A program made the translations under genes and the position numbers. The notes beneath the pieces were generated by a model, which did no database searches, was not told the DNA's origin, and was given only the letters and a program-made list of their open reading frames with translations. From Gracilibacillus suaedae (lineage in GTDB: Bacteria > Bacillota > Bacilli > Bacillales > Amphibacillaceae), in contig NZ_JAGFVL010000021.1 in assembly GCF_017599345.1 (NCBI RefSeq), positions 40,644 through 104,643 on the forward strand: DNA of 64,000 bases, given 5' to 3'. The first letter of the stretch is position 1. Each line of letters opens with the position of its first letter. Below are positions 30,505-40,279 of the stretch, piece by piece.

Positions 30505-31420
30505 GACACTGTTCATTCTTTGTTTTCTTATCCTTGATATTTTCCTGTTACATCACTTTATTACTTATTCCACTACTAATTATGAACCTACTGACAATGT
30601 GCCTATGGAAGATAATGTTCGGAATAATGTGAATGGATTAAGTAATGTACCTGAAGAATCTCCATCTGAAGAAGCCATGTTATCTGCAGAACGTAAGGAA
30701 TTTACTGAAACAGAGGAATCGGAAATTGCCAACCTTCCGAATCAAGGGAGTATCATTATTGACCATCACTTAATCATATCTGAATTTGATCAGCCTTTAG
30801 CGATTAATGTGGAGGAAGATACGGAAGCATTAGCAGAAAACATCTGGAATTTTGACCAATATCAATATTTCGGAAAGAATGAAGCTGCTAATACTTATAT
30901 ATTCTTTCAGGTGATTGACCGTCCCATTTATTTTAATTCTAGTGGAACTCTCTTGATACAAGTGAATGAAGAGGGAGAAGTAACACACTATGTTCAAACC
31001 ATACTAGAAAAGACAGATGATCAGACAGAACCAGAAGAAATTAATTCACCTATGAATGCTTTAACGGGTTTATATCTTAGTGATGGTTTCATCCATTCTG
31101 GAGATGAAATAACAGCTGAAGTGCAATTGGGCTACCATAACTTATTACCTTTAGCAAATGGTGCTCAATTACTAGCACCAACATGGCAATTCGAGGTGAA
31201 TGAGGAGTCCCATTATTATGTCAATGCAATTGAGGGTCATTCAACATCTAGTGACAGTGAAACCTTTATCCGAGAAATGAAAACACAAATCATGGACTAT
31301 TTTGCAGAAGACAGTACAGCGGATATAGAGATAACAGATGAAGAATGGGAAGAAGAAGATATAGAATTATTATTAGCACAACTTTTAGAAATTAAAGTAG
31401 AAACAAATGGAGTGGAGTAA
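30485..31420 (+). CDS. walI: WalK regulatory membrane protein WalI (YycI)
   Basis: 311 residues, one N-terminal helix ([19 protein letters not shown]) and an exported domain related in fold to WalH. It forms the ternary complex with WalH and WalK. AAGGAGGAG in the end of walH serves as its RBS. The region after the helix (residues about 35-80) is strongly acidic, as in halotolerant relatives. Confidence 0.92.
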   Translation: MQWGQIKTLFILCFLILDIFLLHHFITYSTTNYEPTDNVPMEDNVRNNVNGLSNVPEESPSEEAMLSAERKEFTETEESEIANLPNQGSIIIDHHLIISEFDQPLAINVEEDTEALAENIWNFDQYQYFGKNEAANTYIFFQVIDRPIYFNSSGTLLIQVNEEGEVTHYVQTILEKTDDQTEPEEINSPMNALTGLYLSDGFIHSGDEITAEVQLGYHNLLPLANGAQLLAPTWQFEVNEESHYYVNAIEGHSTSSDSETFIREMKTQIMDYFAEDSTADIEITDEEWEEEDIELLLAQLLEIKVETNGVE

Positions 31421-31421
31421 G

Positions 31422-32219
31422 ATGACGTTACATTTTAGTGTATTAGCATCTGGCAGTACGGGGAATGCTTTTTATATCGGAACAGAAAAAGAGAAAATAT
31501 TAGTGGATGCAGGCTTAAGTGGAAAAGAAATGACTCGCTTATTCTCAGAGATCAATGTGGATCCCAACAGTCTTTCCAAAATATTAGTGACACACGAACA
31601 TAGTGATCATATTAAAGGGTTAGGAATCTTTGCCAGAAAGTATGATTTACCGATTTACGCCAATGAAAAGACATGGAAAGCGATGGACAGTGCGATTGGC
31701 AAAATAGAGCTCGATCAGAAATTTATATTCAAAATGGAAGAGACCAAAACCTTTGGTGACATAGATGTAGAATCTTTCGCTGTGTCCCACGATGCAGCAG
31801 AACCGATGTTTTACACCTTCCATCATAATGGCAAAAAAGTAGCACTTGTAACGGATCTTGGCTATGTTTCAGAACGAATAAAGAAAACTGTGCAGGGAGC
31901 GGATGCGCTGATTTTTGAAGCGAATCATGATGTCGAAATGCTAAGAATGGGTCGTTATCCATGGAGTGTCAAAAGACGGATATTAGGAGACAGTGGTCAT
32001 GTTTCCAATGATGATTGTGCCGTTGCTTTAAAAGATATTATAGATAATGAAACAAAACGTATTTATTTAGCACATTTAAGCAAAGATAATAATATGAAGG
32101 ATTTAGCTAGAATGTCAGTGGAGAATGGTTTAAATGAATATGGTTTTACGGTGGGGGATCACGTTACTCTTCATGATACAGATCCGAAGTCACCGACACC
32201 TATATATGAAGTAGTTTAA
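31422..32219 (+). CDS. walJ: Metallo-beta-lactamase-fold hydrolase WalJ (YycJ)
   Basis: 265 residues. The metal-binding [10 protein letters not shown] motif, an N-terminal [10 protein letters not shown] and a later AHLSKDNN are typical of YycJ, a predicted exonuclease linked to wall metabolism and DNA replication. ATG at 31422 with GGAGTGGAG upstream is preferred; a start at 31407 lies inside walI. It directly follows the walI stop. Confidence 0.95.
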   Translation: MTLHFSVLASGSTGNAFYIGTEKEKILVDAGLSGKEMTRLFSEINVDPNSLSKILVTHEHSDHIKGLGIFARKYDLPIYANEKTWKAMDSAIGKIELDQKFIFKMEETKTFGDIDVESFAVSHDAAEPMFYTFHHNGKKVALVTDLGYVSERIKKTVQGADALIFEANHDVEMLRMGRYPWSVKRRILGDSGHVSNDDCAVALKDIIDNETKRIYLAHLSKDNNMKDLARMSVENGLNEYGFTVGDHVTLHDTDPKSPTPIYEVV

Positions 32220-32240
32220 ATCAGGAAAGAAGGTGAAGTA

Positions 32241-33479
32241 ATGGGCTATTACGATGACCATTACCTATCAAAGAAACCACCAAAGAAAAGAAATTGGTTA
32301 ACACCTTTTGTCGTTGGCTTGGTTTTAGGTGCCTTTCTGTTTGCTGTGTTACTGCCATCGTTAGTCCAAAATAACCTTTTACCATATCAAATCATGATCA
32401 GCGATAATATGGCAACCAATCAACATCAAACAGACAATAATGCAGGAGACAATATCGAGCCTTCAGACATTCGCAATGTGCAGGTTGACATCTCCACCAA
32501 AATCTCAGAAATAGTAGGAGAGGTATCACCAGCTGTTGTAGGTGTTGTGAATGTGCAAGATCAGACAGATTTTTGGCAACAGGAAGAGGAGTCTGGTGAA
32601 GCAGGAACAGGCTCCGGAGTGATTTATAAAATTGAAAATGACTCCGCATTTATTGTAACCAATCATCATGTTATTCAAGGGTCCAATCAAGTAGAAATTG
32701 TCTTGTCAGATGAAACACAGGTAGAAGCTAGCCTTGTTGGAAGTGATTTGTATACGGATTTAGCTGTGATTGAAGTGGACGCTAACTATGCAGAAAAAGC
32801 TATTGAAATAGGGCGATCAGAAGATGTCCATGTAGGAGAACCAGCGATTGCCATTGGTAATCCATTAGGCCTGCATTTGTCTGGTTCTGTCACACAAGGG
32901 ATCATTAGTGGGAAACAACGTGCGATTCCACAGGATTTTGATATGGATGGAAGGGCAGATTGGCAAGCGGAAGTTATTCAAACAGATGCTGCCATTAACC
33001 CTGGTAATAGCGGTGGAGCCTTATTAAATATGGAAGGGCAGTTAATTGGTATTAACTCAATGAAAATTGCAGAATCCGCGGTCGAAGGGATCGGCTTTGC
33101 GATTCCGGTAGATGATGTAATTCCAGTCATTGAAGAGTTAGAACAAAATGGAGAAATTATGAGAGCTTACTTAGGCGTGGAAGCATACTCGTTAAATGAT
33201 ATCGCAAGAGTAGAATGGGAACGCAGCTTGAACCTGCCTGATGATGTCGAAGGCGGTATCTATATTCGTAGTGTGGAACCAATGTCTCCAGCTGACCATG
33301 GTGGCTTAGAGTCTTACGATGTGATTACCGAGCTTGATGGCGAGCCGATTCAGGATATTGTAGATTTACGCAAACATCTCTATTCGGAAAAAACAGTCGG
33401 AGATCAATTAACGATTACCTACTATCGTGATGGTGAAGAACAGCAAACAACGGTAGAATTAACCTCATTATCGTATTAA
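32241..33479 (+). CDS. htrC: HtrA-like serine protease HtrC (YyxA)
   Basis: Membrane-anchored quality-control protease (412 residues): one helix (about 21-44), then a trypsin-like domain with His in VTNHHVI (about residue 141), Asp in YTDLAVIEV and Ser in NPGNSGGALLN (about 256), and one C-terminal PDZ domain. Last gene of the wal operon, 21 bp after walJ. Followed by a DnaA-box-rich gap rather than a terminator. Confidence 0.95.
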   Translation: MGYYDDHYLSKKPPKKRNWLTPFVVGLVLGAFLFAVLLPSLVQNNLLPYQIMISDNMATNQHQTDNNAGDNIEPSDIRNVQVDISTKISEIVGEVSPAVVGVVNVQDQTDFWQQEEESGEAGTGSGVIYKIENDSAFIVTNHHVIQGSNQVEIVLSDETQVEASLVGSDLYTDLAVIEVDANYAEKAIEIGRSEDVHVGEPAIAIGNPLGLHLSGSVTQGIISGKQRAIPQDFDMDGRADWQAEVIQTDAAINPGNSGGALLNMEGQLIGINSMKIAESAVEGIGFAIPVDDVIPVIEELEQNGEIMRAYLGVEAYSLNDIARVEWERSLNLPDDVEGGIYIRSVEPMSPADHGGLESYDVITELDGEPIQDIVDLRKHLYSEKTVGDQLTITYYRDGEEQQTTVELTSLSY

Positions 33480-33484
33480 TTCGA

Positions 33485-33747
33485 TGTGGATAAGAACTTT
33501 CAACAGTTTTTATCCACATTTTTTGTTAGTTATTCACACACTGTGGATATAATTCTGGATAAATGTCCATATATGGTGTAGAACATAAATTCTTATACGA
33601 TATATATAAGAAAAATGTGAGTATGTTAATAATTTTGTGGATAAGATGTTTGTATGGCTGTTTAGATGTGAATAAGTGACAAATTTCGTGCATTGTGAAC
33701 AAAATTGTGGATAAATAGCAGGCTATAGATTGATTTTACATGGATAA
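33485..33747. promoter_or_regulatory. DnaA-box cluster between htrC and manA
   Basis: Exact TTATNCACA-type boxes, either orientation, lie at 33485-33493, 33510-33518, 33530-33538, 33636-33644, 33667-33675 and 33706-33714. One-mismatch boxes are at 33542-33550 (TGTGGATAT), 33554-33562 and 33739-33747. The 324-bp gap has no other feature. The density is far above chance and indicates a DnaA-binding locus about 30 kb from the dnaA side. Confidence 0.85.
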
Positions 33748-33803
33748 GATAGTATCTTTTAGGAAGTACAAACTTATAGCAATGATAAGGGGAGAGTCTA
33801 TTT

Positions 33804-34763
33804 ATGTATCAAGAACCAATTTTCCTTCAACCGATTTTTCAGGAACGGATATGGGGCGGTCAAAAGCTACATACAGAGTTTCATTACACGATTCCTTACG
33901 AACGAACAGGTGAGGCATGGGCAATATCTGCTCATGAGAATGGACCAAGTAAAATTAGCAATGGCCCATTAAAAGGTCAAACCCTGTTAGATGCATGGAA
34001 TCAGCATGGTGAATTATTTAACAAGCCTGTGGATAACCAGGAAGCTTATCCACTGTTAATCAAAATTTTGGATGCGAACGACAATCTTTCTGTTCAAGTT
34101 CACCCTGATGATCAATATGCAAGAGAAGTAGCGAATGAAGCATATGGTAAAACAGAATGCTGGTACGTATTAAGTGCAGAAGAAGATGCCGAATTAATTA
34201 TCGGCCACCATGCCCAAACAAGAGAAGAATTAGAAAAGATGATCGATGAGGGCAAGTGGGACGATCTTTTACGCCGTGTTAAAGTAAAAGCAGGCGATTT
34301 CGTCTATGTACCAAGTGGAACAATCCATGCAATCGGTAAAGGAATCGTTATTTTAGAAACACAGCAAAGCTCTGATATTACCTATCGCGTTTATGACTAT
34401 GATCGGACAGATGCAGCCGGTAATACAAGAGAATTACATTTAAAAGAAGCGAAAGAAGTAACGAGTGTTCCACATGAAACACCGCAATTAACCCAAGAAG
34501 TTGTGGATAAACAAGGATTAACGGAGAAAAAGCTAGTAGAAGAAAAGTATTTTACGGTTTACCATTGGGATTTAAATGGACAAGCAGAGCTGGAAAGAAC
34601 GGCAGACTTTGTGCAAGTCAGTATTGTAGAGGGAGAAGCTACTATTACGACAGGTAGCCAAACATACGATATTAAAAAAGGTGACCACTTTATTATTCCG
34701 GCTACGATTCAGCATTACAAATTAGATGGTAATGCAACCTTTATTGTTTCGCATACGTCTTGA
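33804..34763 (+). CDS. manA: Mannose-6-phosphate isomerase, class I
   Basis: Zinc enzyme interconverting mannose-6-P and fructose-6-P (319 residues). Two cupin domains. Zinc-ligand motifs SVQVHPDDQYA and KTECWYVL are present; the active-site region VPSGTIHAIGKG follows. Start ATG after AGGGGAGAG. It is monocistronic, upstream of a bidirectional terminator shared with the opposing toxin gene. Confidence 0.95.
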   Translation: MYQEPIFLQPIFQERIWGGQKLHTEFHYTIPYERTGEAWAISAHENGPSKISNGPLKGQTLLDAWNQHGELFNKPVDNQEAYPLLIKILDANDNLSVQVHPDDQYAREVANEAYGKTECWYVLSAEEDAELIIGHHAQTREELEKMIDEGKWDDLLRRVKVKAGDFVYVPSGTIHAIGKGIVILETQQSSDITYRVYDYDRTDAAGNTRELHLKEAKEVTSVPHETPQLTQEVVDKQGLTEKKLVEEKYFTVYHWDLNGQAELERTADFVQVSIVEGEATITTGSQTYDIKKGDHFIIPATIQHYKLDGNATFIVSHTS

Positions 34764-34796
34764 TCATTATCTTCTATAGAGCAAAATAAATCGACA

Positions 34797-34829
34797 AGCC
34801 CTCATCGGAGAATAACTCTGATGAGGGCT
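34797..34829. terminator. Bidirectional terminator between manA and the lipase gene
   Basis: Perfect 10-bp stem (AGCCCTCATC / GATGAGGGCT) between convergent genes. Confidence 0.8.
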
Positions 34830-34843
34830 GTTATGTTTATATG

Positions 34844-36907
34844 CTAATTTGCTGCTCGTTCTACTTGATCCTGTAATCGATTAATATTTACACTAATATG
34901 TCTGCCATATATTAATAACTCTAGAATCGTTTTGGCATGATGGTCTGCTAATTGGCTGTTAATATCTTGGAAAACTAAGTCCAGTTCTCTTATAAGTGCG
35001 ATTGCTGAATTATTATATAAGTGAACATCAAAAAAACGTTCATTATTAAACAAAGCATTTTCTAAATAGGGACGAAACCTGTTTATAATAGTAGGAATAT
35101 TGCTATTCAATCTTCTAACGCCATCCCGTATTCCATTAATCCTTGATGCAAGGGTATCGATAGGCTCTAGAGTATGCTTGACGGTATTTCTCACTTTATC
35201 ATCGAAGTCGGTAAACGTACTTACTATCATTCCTGGCAAACTTTGGCGAAGAAATATATTGGTTCCTTGTTTAATGGCAAAAGATAAGCTTTCGATTGTA
35301 ACTTCTAAACTTAAGAGAATGACGTTTATACCTTCGAGTACAGGAGTGAGAAGATTGTTCATTTTCGTTGAGAAATAGGTAAAGGATAAGTCCAATTGTA
35401 TTTCTTTAATATCCAGTTTAGATTCTAAGTACGGGGATGGTTCTAAGTTGTCAGTGTTAGCTTTTACGGAGATGAATACCTCTTTAATGTAGGCAATTTT
35501 ATTTTGGATAGCATTTGCTAATTGTAAATCAGTTTTTTCAAAAGTATCTGCGGTGTCTTCGATTTGTTGTTGAAAAGCTTGTATTTGCGTAAGCAATATA
35601 TCGTTATTATTCATCAAAATGTTAAAATGTTCCTGTAATTCGTTCACTACAGCGTCATGCCATTTTTCCATTCCCACATGAAAAAGCTTAGGAACTACGC
35701 TTGTTAAAATGAGGTGAGAGTTATCCATTAATTCATCAACATTACTACTTAATTGGTTCAAAAAATTTCTCGCTTCTTCCACCAATGAAGATACATCAAC
35801 TTGACGGTTCATGATAAATTCCATCAATTCAGCTGGTGGGGAATTTAATAAGTAGTTAAGTGATTGTCCTTTGTCTTCAATTAGATCCAATAGTCGATGC
35901 ATATACTCCATATTCTCTTGAATAGAATCTCCCATCATTTCTATATCTTCACCAATTTGGGATTCAATAATCTGTTGGAGGCTGCGTCGGAGAATGTTAA
36001 TCCTTGTGTGCCTTCTTTCTGCTTCATGATCAATAATTTCTTTTGAATTGCCAAGATATTCGGTAGCTCTTTCTAACCTAGTAAAAACAGAATCATGTAG
36101 CCCATTGGCTAATGTATGTAATGCTTCTGGTGTAATTTGAATTTTAGTTGATCCTTCCCCATAAATTGGTTGCCCTGTCCATGCGCTAGTTACAATGTGC
36201 TCATCAGCTTTTACATGAATTTGACCAGATCCTGGACCACCATCTGGACGGATTTCATAATACTGCGTTCCATCGTCATTTCTTAAATAACCTGTATGGT
36301 TACTTCCAATCGTTCCAAATTTGCTCTCAGCAGTACTTGGTATACCATTATAAATTTCATGCTTTTTCCCTGGTACACGATCACCGAGCCCTAAGCTATC
36401 TAATGTCATATTTAATACATCATACTGACCGATATAGTTCGTAATGTTGTCATAATCCTTATCCGCGTCTACTAAATGACCAGGTAACAAGGCCGGATTG
36501 TACGTTACAGATCTAACATTTGGATACTCAACCGCTATGGAATTGGCTAATGCCCCACCTAAGGAATTGCCTGTAACGGAATCAATGCCATACTGTCCAT
36601 CCATATCTGTATAATATTCTTCAGCTGCTGTTAATTGTGGTACATCCGTGCTGCTAAGTAAATAAGCATCGGTGAGCAAGTCTTCGAGTTGGTCTTTGTC
36701 GGTGCCGACGTAGACGATGGTGTGTTCTTGAGTGGATAGGTTTTTTACAGTTATGGCGTCGAGGCCTGTAGAATGATTGTAATTAGTATCAATTACTATA
36801 TATGCTGTGTCATTTATTTCAATTCTATTTCTTCTTTCCTGTTCAATATATGCATGATAACCTGCTAACTGTACTAAATCACTGTCGTTAGTATATTTAT
36901 CAACCAT
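34844..36907 (-). CDS. Lipase-domain toxin with long helical C-terminus (TslA-like, putative type VII secretion substrate)
   Basis: 687 residues. The N-terminal third is an alpha/beta hydrolase with nucleophile Ser115 in VTGNSLGGAL, probable Asp163 (IGQYD) and His204 (GSNH). From about residue 250 to the end it is almost wholly alpha-helical with many heptads, like an LXG targeting domain placed at the C-terminus. This reversed order is that of the staphylococcal type VII lipase toxin TslA. No signal peptide is seen. The upstream gene encodes a DUF1672-like lipoprotein, the type of TslA's immunity protein. The ATG at 36907 follows AAGGTG; a GTG at 36916 overlaps it. Confidence 0.7.
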   Translation of the reverse strand: MVDKYTNDSDLVQLAGYHAYIEQERRNRIEINDTAYIVIDTNYNHSTGLDAITVKNLSTQEHTIVYVGTDKDQLEDLLTDAYLLSSTDVPQLTAAEEYYTDMDGQYGIDSVTGNSLGGALANSIAVEYPNVRSVTYNPALLPGHLVDADKDYDNITNYIGQYDVLNMTLDSLGLGDRVPGKKHEIYNGIPSTAESKFGTIGSNHTGYLRNDDGTQYYEIRPDGGPGSGQIHVKADEHIVTSAWTGQPIYGEGSTKIQITPEALHTLANGLHDSVFTRLERATEYLGNSKEIIDHEAERRHTRINILRRSLQQIIESQIGEDIEMMGDSIQENMEYMHRLLDLIEDKGQSLNYLLNSPPAELMEFIMNRQVDVSSLVEEARNFLNQLSSNVDELMDNSHLILTSVVPKLFHVGMEKWHDAVVNELQEHFNILMNNNDILLTQIQAFQQQIEDTADTFEKTDLQLANAIQNKIAYIKEVFISVKANTDNLEPSPYLESKLDIKEIQLDLSFTYFSTKMNNLLTPVLEGINVILLSLEVTIESLSFAIKQGTNIFLRQSLPGMIVSTFTDFDDKVRNTVKHTLEPIDTLASRINGIRDGVRRLNSNIPTIINRFRPYLENALFNNERFFDVHLYNNSAIALIRELDLVFQDINSQLADHHAKTILELLIYGRHISVNINRLQDQVERAAN

Positions 36908-36917
36908 TTTTATCACC

Positions 36918-37868
36918 TTATTCTTTTATAATATCTTCTGGAACAGGTAATTCTAGACTGTTATCTTTACTTCCAGATGCAACTTTCATATCAATATAAT
37001 TATCATGAAGGCTTATTCCATATCGACCCTTGGGTATATTATCAGCTTCTTCAATTTTTTCGATTAAATGATCAAAAGCTTCCTGGCTAGGTTCAACATT
37101 TTTCTTTGCCATATAAAGATTTATCGCGACACTAATTTCATCTGGTTTTATTTTATTTACTGGAATCATTTCTTCCCATTCCTTACTTGAGCGATTGGAT
37201 TTTTTTAAGTACTCCTGATATACCATTTCGAAGTTTTTCTCATCCCAAATTGTTACAAAATAATACTCGTTACTAAATTGATTTGCACCAATAGGCACAG
37301 CTTCTTTAGTTAGTCCTGTTAAGTCATACTCCTGGTTAACTTCTTCGATCAAGTCTGTTAAATGTTGAAACTCATCTTCCATCACCATGCCATATATTCC
37401 AGCCATAATGGCATTTTCTATTTGTCCTTCTTGTGACCACACTTGATCAACTAGAATTTCTTTTTCTTGTTTATTAATTGGAATAATGGCATAGGTATAA
37501 AAGTGTGGTTCTCCTACTGATTCCACAAATACGGTAGCACCATCCACATTGCCAACTATGTTATGTACGATGACTTCTGTGTTATATTCTTCATCAAAAA
37601 AACTTTTTGCTGCTTTTTTAATGATTTCACGGTTTTCATTTGCTATTTTATCTGTTTCTTTTCCGTTTCTTAACGTGTACTCTTCACCTGTGTATTCTTG
37701 CACAGGCATTAATACTTCTGGATTTTTTCCGTTTACTCCATTATCTATATCTGTTGTTTCGTTTTCTGATGCATCATTAAATTTATCTAGCACTTCACCA
37801 CATCCTCCTAAAATAAATAAACTGACAATCATGATGACTACTAAACTACTTTTTCTCACTTTTAACAT
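36918..37868 (-). CDS. DUF1672-type lipoprotein, putative lipase-toxin immunity protein
   Basis: 316 residues with a lipoprotein signal (hydrophobic run, lipobox LGGC, Cys about residue 23) and a soluble extracytoplasmic domain. VQEYTGEEYTLRNGKETDKIA is split here as VQEYTGEEY and NGKETDKIANENRE; this pattern and VGNVDGATVFVESVGEPHF match DUF1672. DUF1672 proteins neutralise the TslA lipase in Staphylococcus. It is 11 bp upstream of the lipase gene in one operon. AGGAGG precedes the ATG. Confidence 0.75.
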   Translation of the reverse strand: MLKVRKSSLVVIMIVSLFILGGCGEVLDKFNDASENETTDIDNGVNGKNPEVLMPVQEYTGEEYTLRNGKETDKIANENREIIKKAAKSFFDEEYNTEVIVHNIVGNVDGATVFVESVGEPHFYTYAIIPINKQEKEILVDQVWSQEGQIENAIMAGIYGMVMEDEFQHLTDLIEEVNQEYDLTGLTKEAVPIGANQFSNEYYFVTIWDEKNFEMVYQEYLKKSNRSSKEWEEMIPVNKIKPDEISVAINLYMAKKNVEPSQEAFDHLIEKIEEADNIPKGRYGISLHDNYIDMKVASGSKDNSLELPVPEDIIKE

Positions 37869-37874
37869 TTTCCG

Positions 37875-38173
37875 CCTCCTTATCGAAGCTTACGCATTTT
37901 CATTATAAGAATAATGATATGTAAAACCAACTATTTATAATGAAATTTTTGGAAATGATCCGTTTTATCTATGCTAACAGATGGATTATATGGTAATTTA
38001 TAACTATATATAGCATTTCGGGGGAGACTTTTTGATAACTACAACATCCGTTAATGCTTCGCCTAAAAAATTTCCAATAGTGAATCAATTCCATACTGCA
38101 GATTTATAAAAAATAATCCAATTCTGTATGAAAACGTGGGGATATGTTTACTGAAGATCCTTTATATTCCTAT
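37875..38173. repeat. 300-bp duplicated upstream block, copy 1, with a lipase relic
   Basis: This block and 39730-40029 are the same sequence with scattered changes. It covers the promoter of the lipoprotein gene and then a decayed piece of lipase coding sequence: read on the minus strand, QYGIDS is followed, after a frameshift, by IGNFLGEALT, matching QYGIDSVTGNSLGGALA. So a third, older lipase copy once lay here. Confidence 0.8.
37902..37930 (-). promoter_or_regulatory. Promoter of lipoprotein-lipase operon 1
   Basis: On the minus strand: TTGGTT (37930-37925), 17-base spacer, TATAAT (37907-37902). Confidence 0.75.
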
Positions 38174-38785
38174 ATGGTTACTTCCGATCGTTCCAAATTT
38201 GCTCTCAGCAGTACCTGGTATACCATTATAAATTTCATGTTTTTTCCCCGGTACACGGTCACCGAGCCCTAAGCTATCTAATGTCATATTTAATACATCA
38301 TACTGACCGATATAGTTCATAATGTTGTCATAATCCTTATCCGCGTCTACTAAATGACCAGGTAACAAGGCCGGATTGTACGTTACAGATCTAACATTTG
38401 GATACTCAACCGCTATTGAATTGGCTAATGCCCCACCTAAGGAATTGCCTGTAACGGAATCAATGCCATACTGTCCATCCATATCTGTATAATAATCATC
38501 AGCTGCTGTTAATTGTGGTACAGCCGTGCTGCTAAGTAAATAAGCATCGGTGAGCAAGTCTTCGAGTTGGTCTTTGTCGGTACCGACGTAGACGATTATT
38601 GTATAATTTGTTTTAATATTCTGAACAGTTAATGCATCTAAGCCTGTATGTTGATCATAATATACATTTTTAACTTCATATCTATTTCCATCGATTCTAA
38701 TTATTTCATCTACATCATAACCTAAATAAGCATGATAACCAGCTAGTTCTACTAAATCCGTATCACTGTTATTGGTAACCGACAT
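38162..38785 (-). CDS. Truncated lipase-domain protein, second copy
   Basis: 207 residues. It ends as GSNHIGI, three residues after the catalytic His204, where the full-length copy continues into the helical domain. Ser115, Asp163 and His204 equivalents are all kept, so it may be an intact catalytic core without the secretion/targeting part. From about residue 65 to its end it is almost identical to the full-length gene, but the first 60 residues differ strongly. The 3' end joins the duplicated block. Either a remnant or an intracellular/silent cassette. GGAG precedes the ATG. Confidence 0.7.
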   Translation of the reverse strand: MSVTNNSDTDLVELAGYHAYLGYDVDEIIRIDGNRYEVKNVYYDQHTGLDALTVQNIKTNYTIIVYVGTDKDQLEDLLTDAYLLSSTAVPQLTAADDYYTDMDGQYGIDSVTGNSLGGALANSIAVEYPNVRSVTYNPALLPGHLVDADKDYDNIMNYIGQYDVLNMTLDSLGLGDRVPGKKHEIYNGIPGTAESKFGTIGSNHIGI

Positions 38786-38802
38786 ATTGTTTCTCCTTAA
38801 TT

Positions 38803-39720
38803 TTAATTTTTTATTAAATTATCAATTCTTACTGAATTCTTTTTACTACCTACTGCTTTCCTTTTATTTATGTTATTATCATGAATGGATAATCCATACA
38901 TTCCTTTTGGCAGGTTATCAGTTTCTTCTATAGAAGTTTTAAGCATTTCTATTGTTTTTTCATTTGGTTTAGCATTTGCAACTTCCATGTAAAGATTAAC
39001 TGATATTCTAATAGATTCTGGATTAACATCATTAATATTAATCATTTCACTCCACTCTTCTTCAGATCTATTGGGATCTTCTAAATAACTTTCAATAATT
39101 GGTATAAAGGGGCTCTCATCTCGTATAGAGACGAAATAAAACTCATTACTAAATCGATTTGCACCTATTGGGATTGCTTCAGAATTTATTCCAACTAAAT
39201 TATGTTTTTCAGTGACTTCCGAAATAAGGTTAGTTAAATTATTAAATTTTTCTTCAAGTATAAGACCATAGATTCCAGCAATAATCGCATCTTCTATTTG
39301 CCATTCTTGAGACCAAACGTTGTCTTCTAGAATTTCTTCGTTTTTAACATCAATCGGAATAATTGCGTAGGTATAAAAATGTGGTTTCCCTATTGATTCT
39401 ACAAACACCGTTGCACCATCTACATTCCCAACGATGTGATGTACTGTAACCTCTGTTTTATATTCTTCTTTAAAGAATCTTTTTACTGCTTTTTCTACTA
39501 CTTCTCTATTTTCATTAGCAATACGTCCTGTCTCTTCGCCATTGTCTAACTTATATCCTTCTCCAGTATATTCTTGGACTGGTACATAAACATCTTCCAC
39601 ATTATTCTCTTCTGACTGGCCCGCAGTTTCTTTAGAATCGTCCATATCGCTAGAACACCCTCCTAAAATAAATACAAACAAAATAGATGTAACTAAAATA
39701 ATTTTTTTAATCATTTTCAA
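38803..39720 (-). CDS. DUF1672-type lipoprotein, second copy
   Basis: About 305 residues, lipobox LGGC near residue 22, same family as the product at 36918-37868 but clearly diverged along its whole length. Shared landmarks are VQEYTGEGY, VDGATVFVES and the SNEFYFVS region. TTG at 39720 has AAGGAGG nine bases upstream; the ATG at 39714 is the alternative. It lies 17 bp upstream of the truncated lipase. Divergence of immunity proteins beside near-identical catalytic cores is notable. Confidence 0.72.
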   Translation of the reverse strand: MKMIKKIILVTSILFVFILGGCSSDMDDSKETAGQSEENNVEDVYVPVQEYTGEGYKLDNGEETGRIANENREVVEKAVKRFFKEEYKTEVTVHHIVGNVDGATVFVESIGKPHFYTYAIIPIDVKNEEILEDNVWSQEWQIEDAIIAGIYGLILEEKFNNLTNLISEVTEKHNLVGINSEAIPIGANRFSNEFYFVSIRDESPFIPIIESYLEDPNRSEEEWSEMININDVNPESIRISVNLYMEVANAKPNEKTIEMLKTSIEETDNLPKGMYGLSIHDNNINKRKAVGSKKNSVRIDNLIKN

Positions 39721-39729
39721 CAGATACTG

Positions 39730-40029
39730 CCTCCTTATCGAAGCTTACGCATATTTATTATAAAAATAATGATACGTAAAACCAATTGTTTATAATGAAA
39801 TTTTTGGAAATGATTCAATTTATCTATGCTTGCAGAAAAATGGAATGGTAATTTATAACTATATATAGAATTTGGGGTGTAGACTTTAGATAACTACAAC
39901 ATTCGTTAATGCTTTGCCTAAGGAATTTCTAATACTGAATCAATTCCATGCTGCAGATTTATAAAAAAAATAATCCAATTCTGTATGAAAACGTGGAGTA
40001 TGTTTATTGAAGATCCTTCATATTCCTAT
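39730..40029. repeat. 300-bp duplicated upstream block, copy 2, with a lipase relic
   Basis: Counterpart of 37875-38173. On the minus strand the relic reads GIDS and, in another frame, RNSLGKALT, keeping more of the GNSLGG nucleophile region than copy 1. The block ends at the same TATTCCTAT boundary, which marks a duplication junction. From 40030 to the Nudix gene only a short open frame without homology is present. Confidence 0.8.
39757..39785 (-). promoter_or_regulatory. Promoter of lipoprotein-lipase operon 2
   Basis: On the minus strand: TTGGTT (39785-39780), 17-base spacer, TATAAT (39762-39757). It corresponds to the operon 1 promoter. Confidence 0.75.
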
Positions 40030-40279
40030 TCTCAGTATTGGATATTTGTGTTAATAATTAATTAAAAGGTTGCAAAGAGGCTAGTTAGACCCAAAAGGGA
40101 TTTAACGAGATATAAGCTTGTTGGGATGGGGGTGGTTGGGCAAGAGAAAGATCACTGGAAGGATGTTGCAATCAATTTGAGTACGATGGAATCTGGAAGG
40201 CAATTAAAACTGAAGGATATCAACCATCTTTCGAAAACATTCTTTTTAGAAGATGATAAAGAAATGGGGAGTGGTTTTA

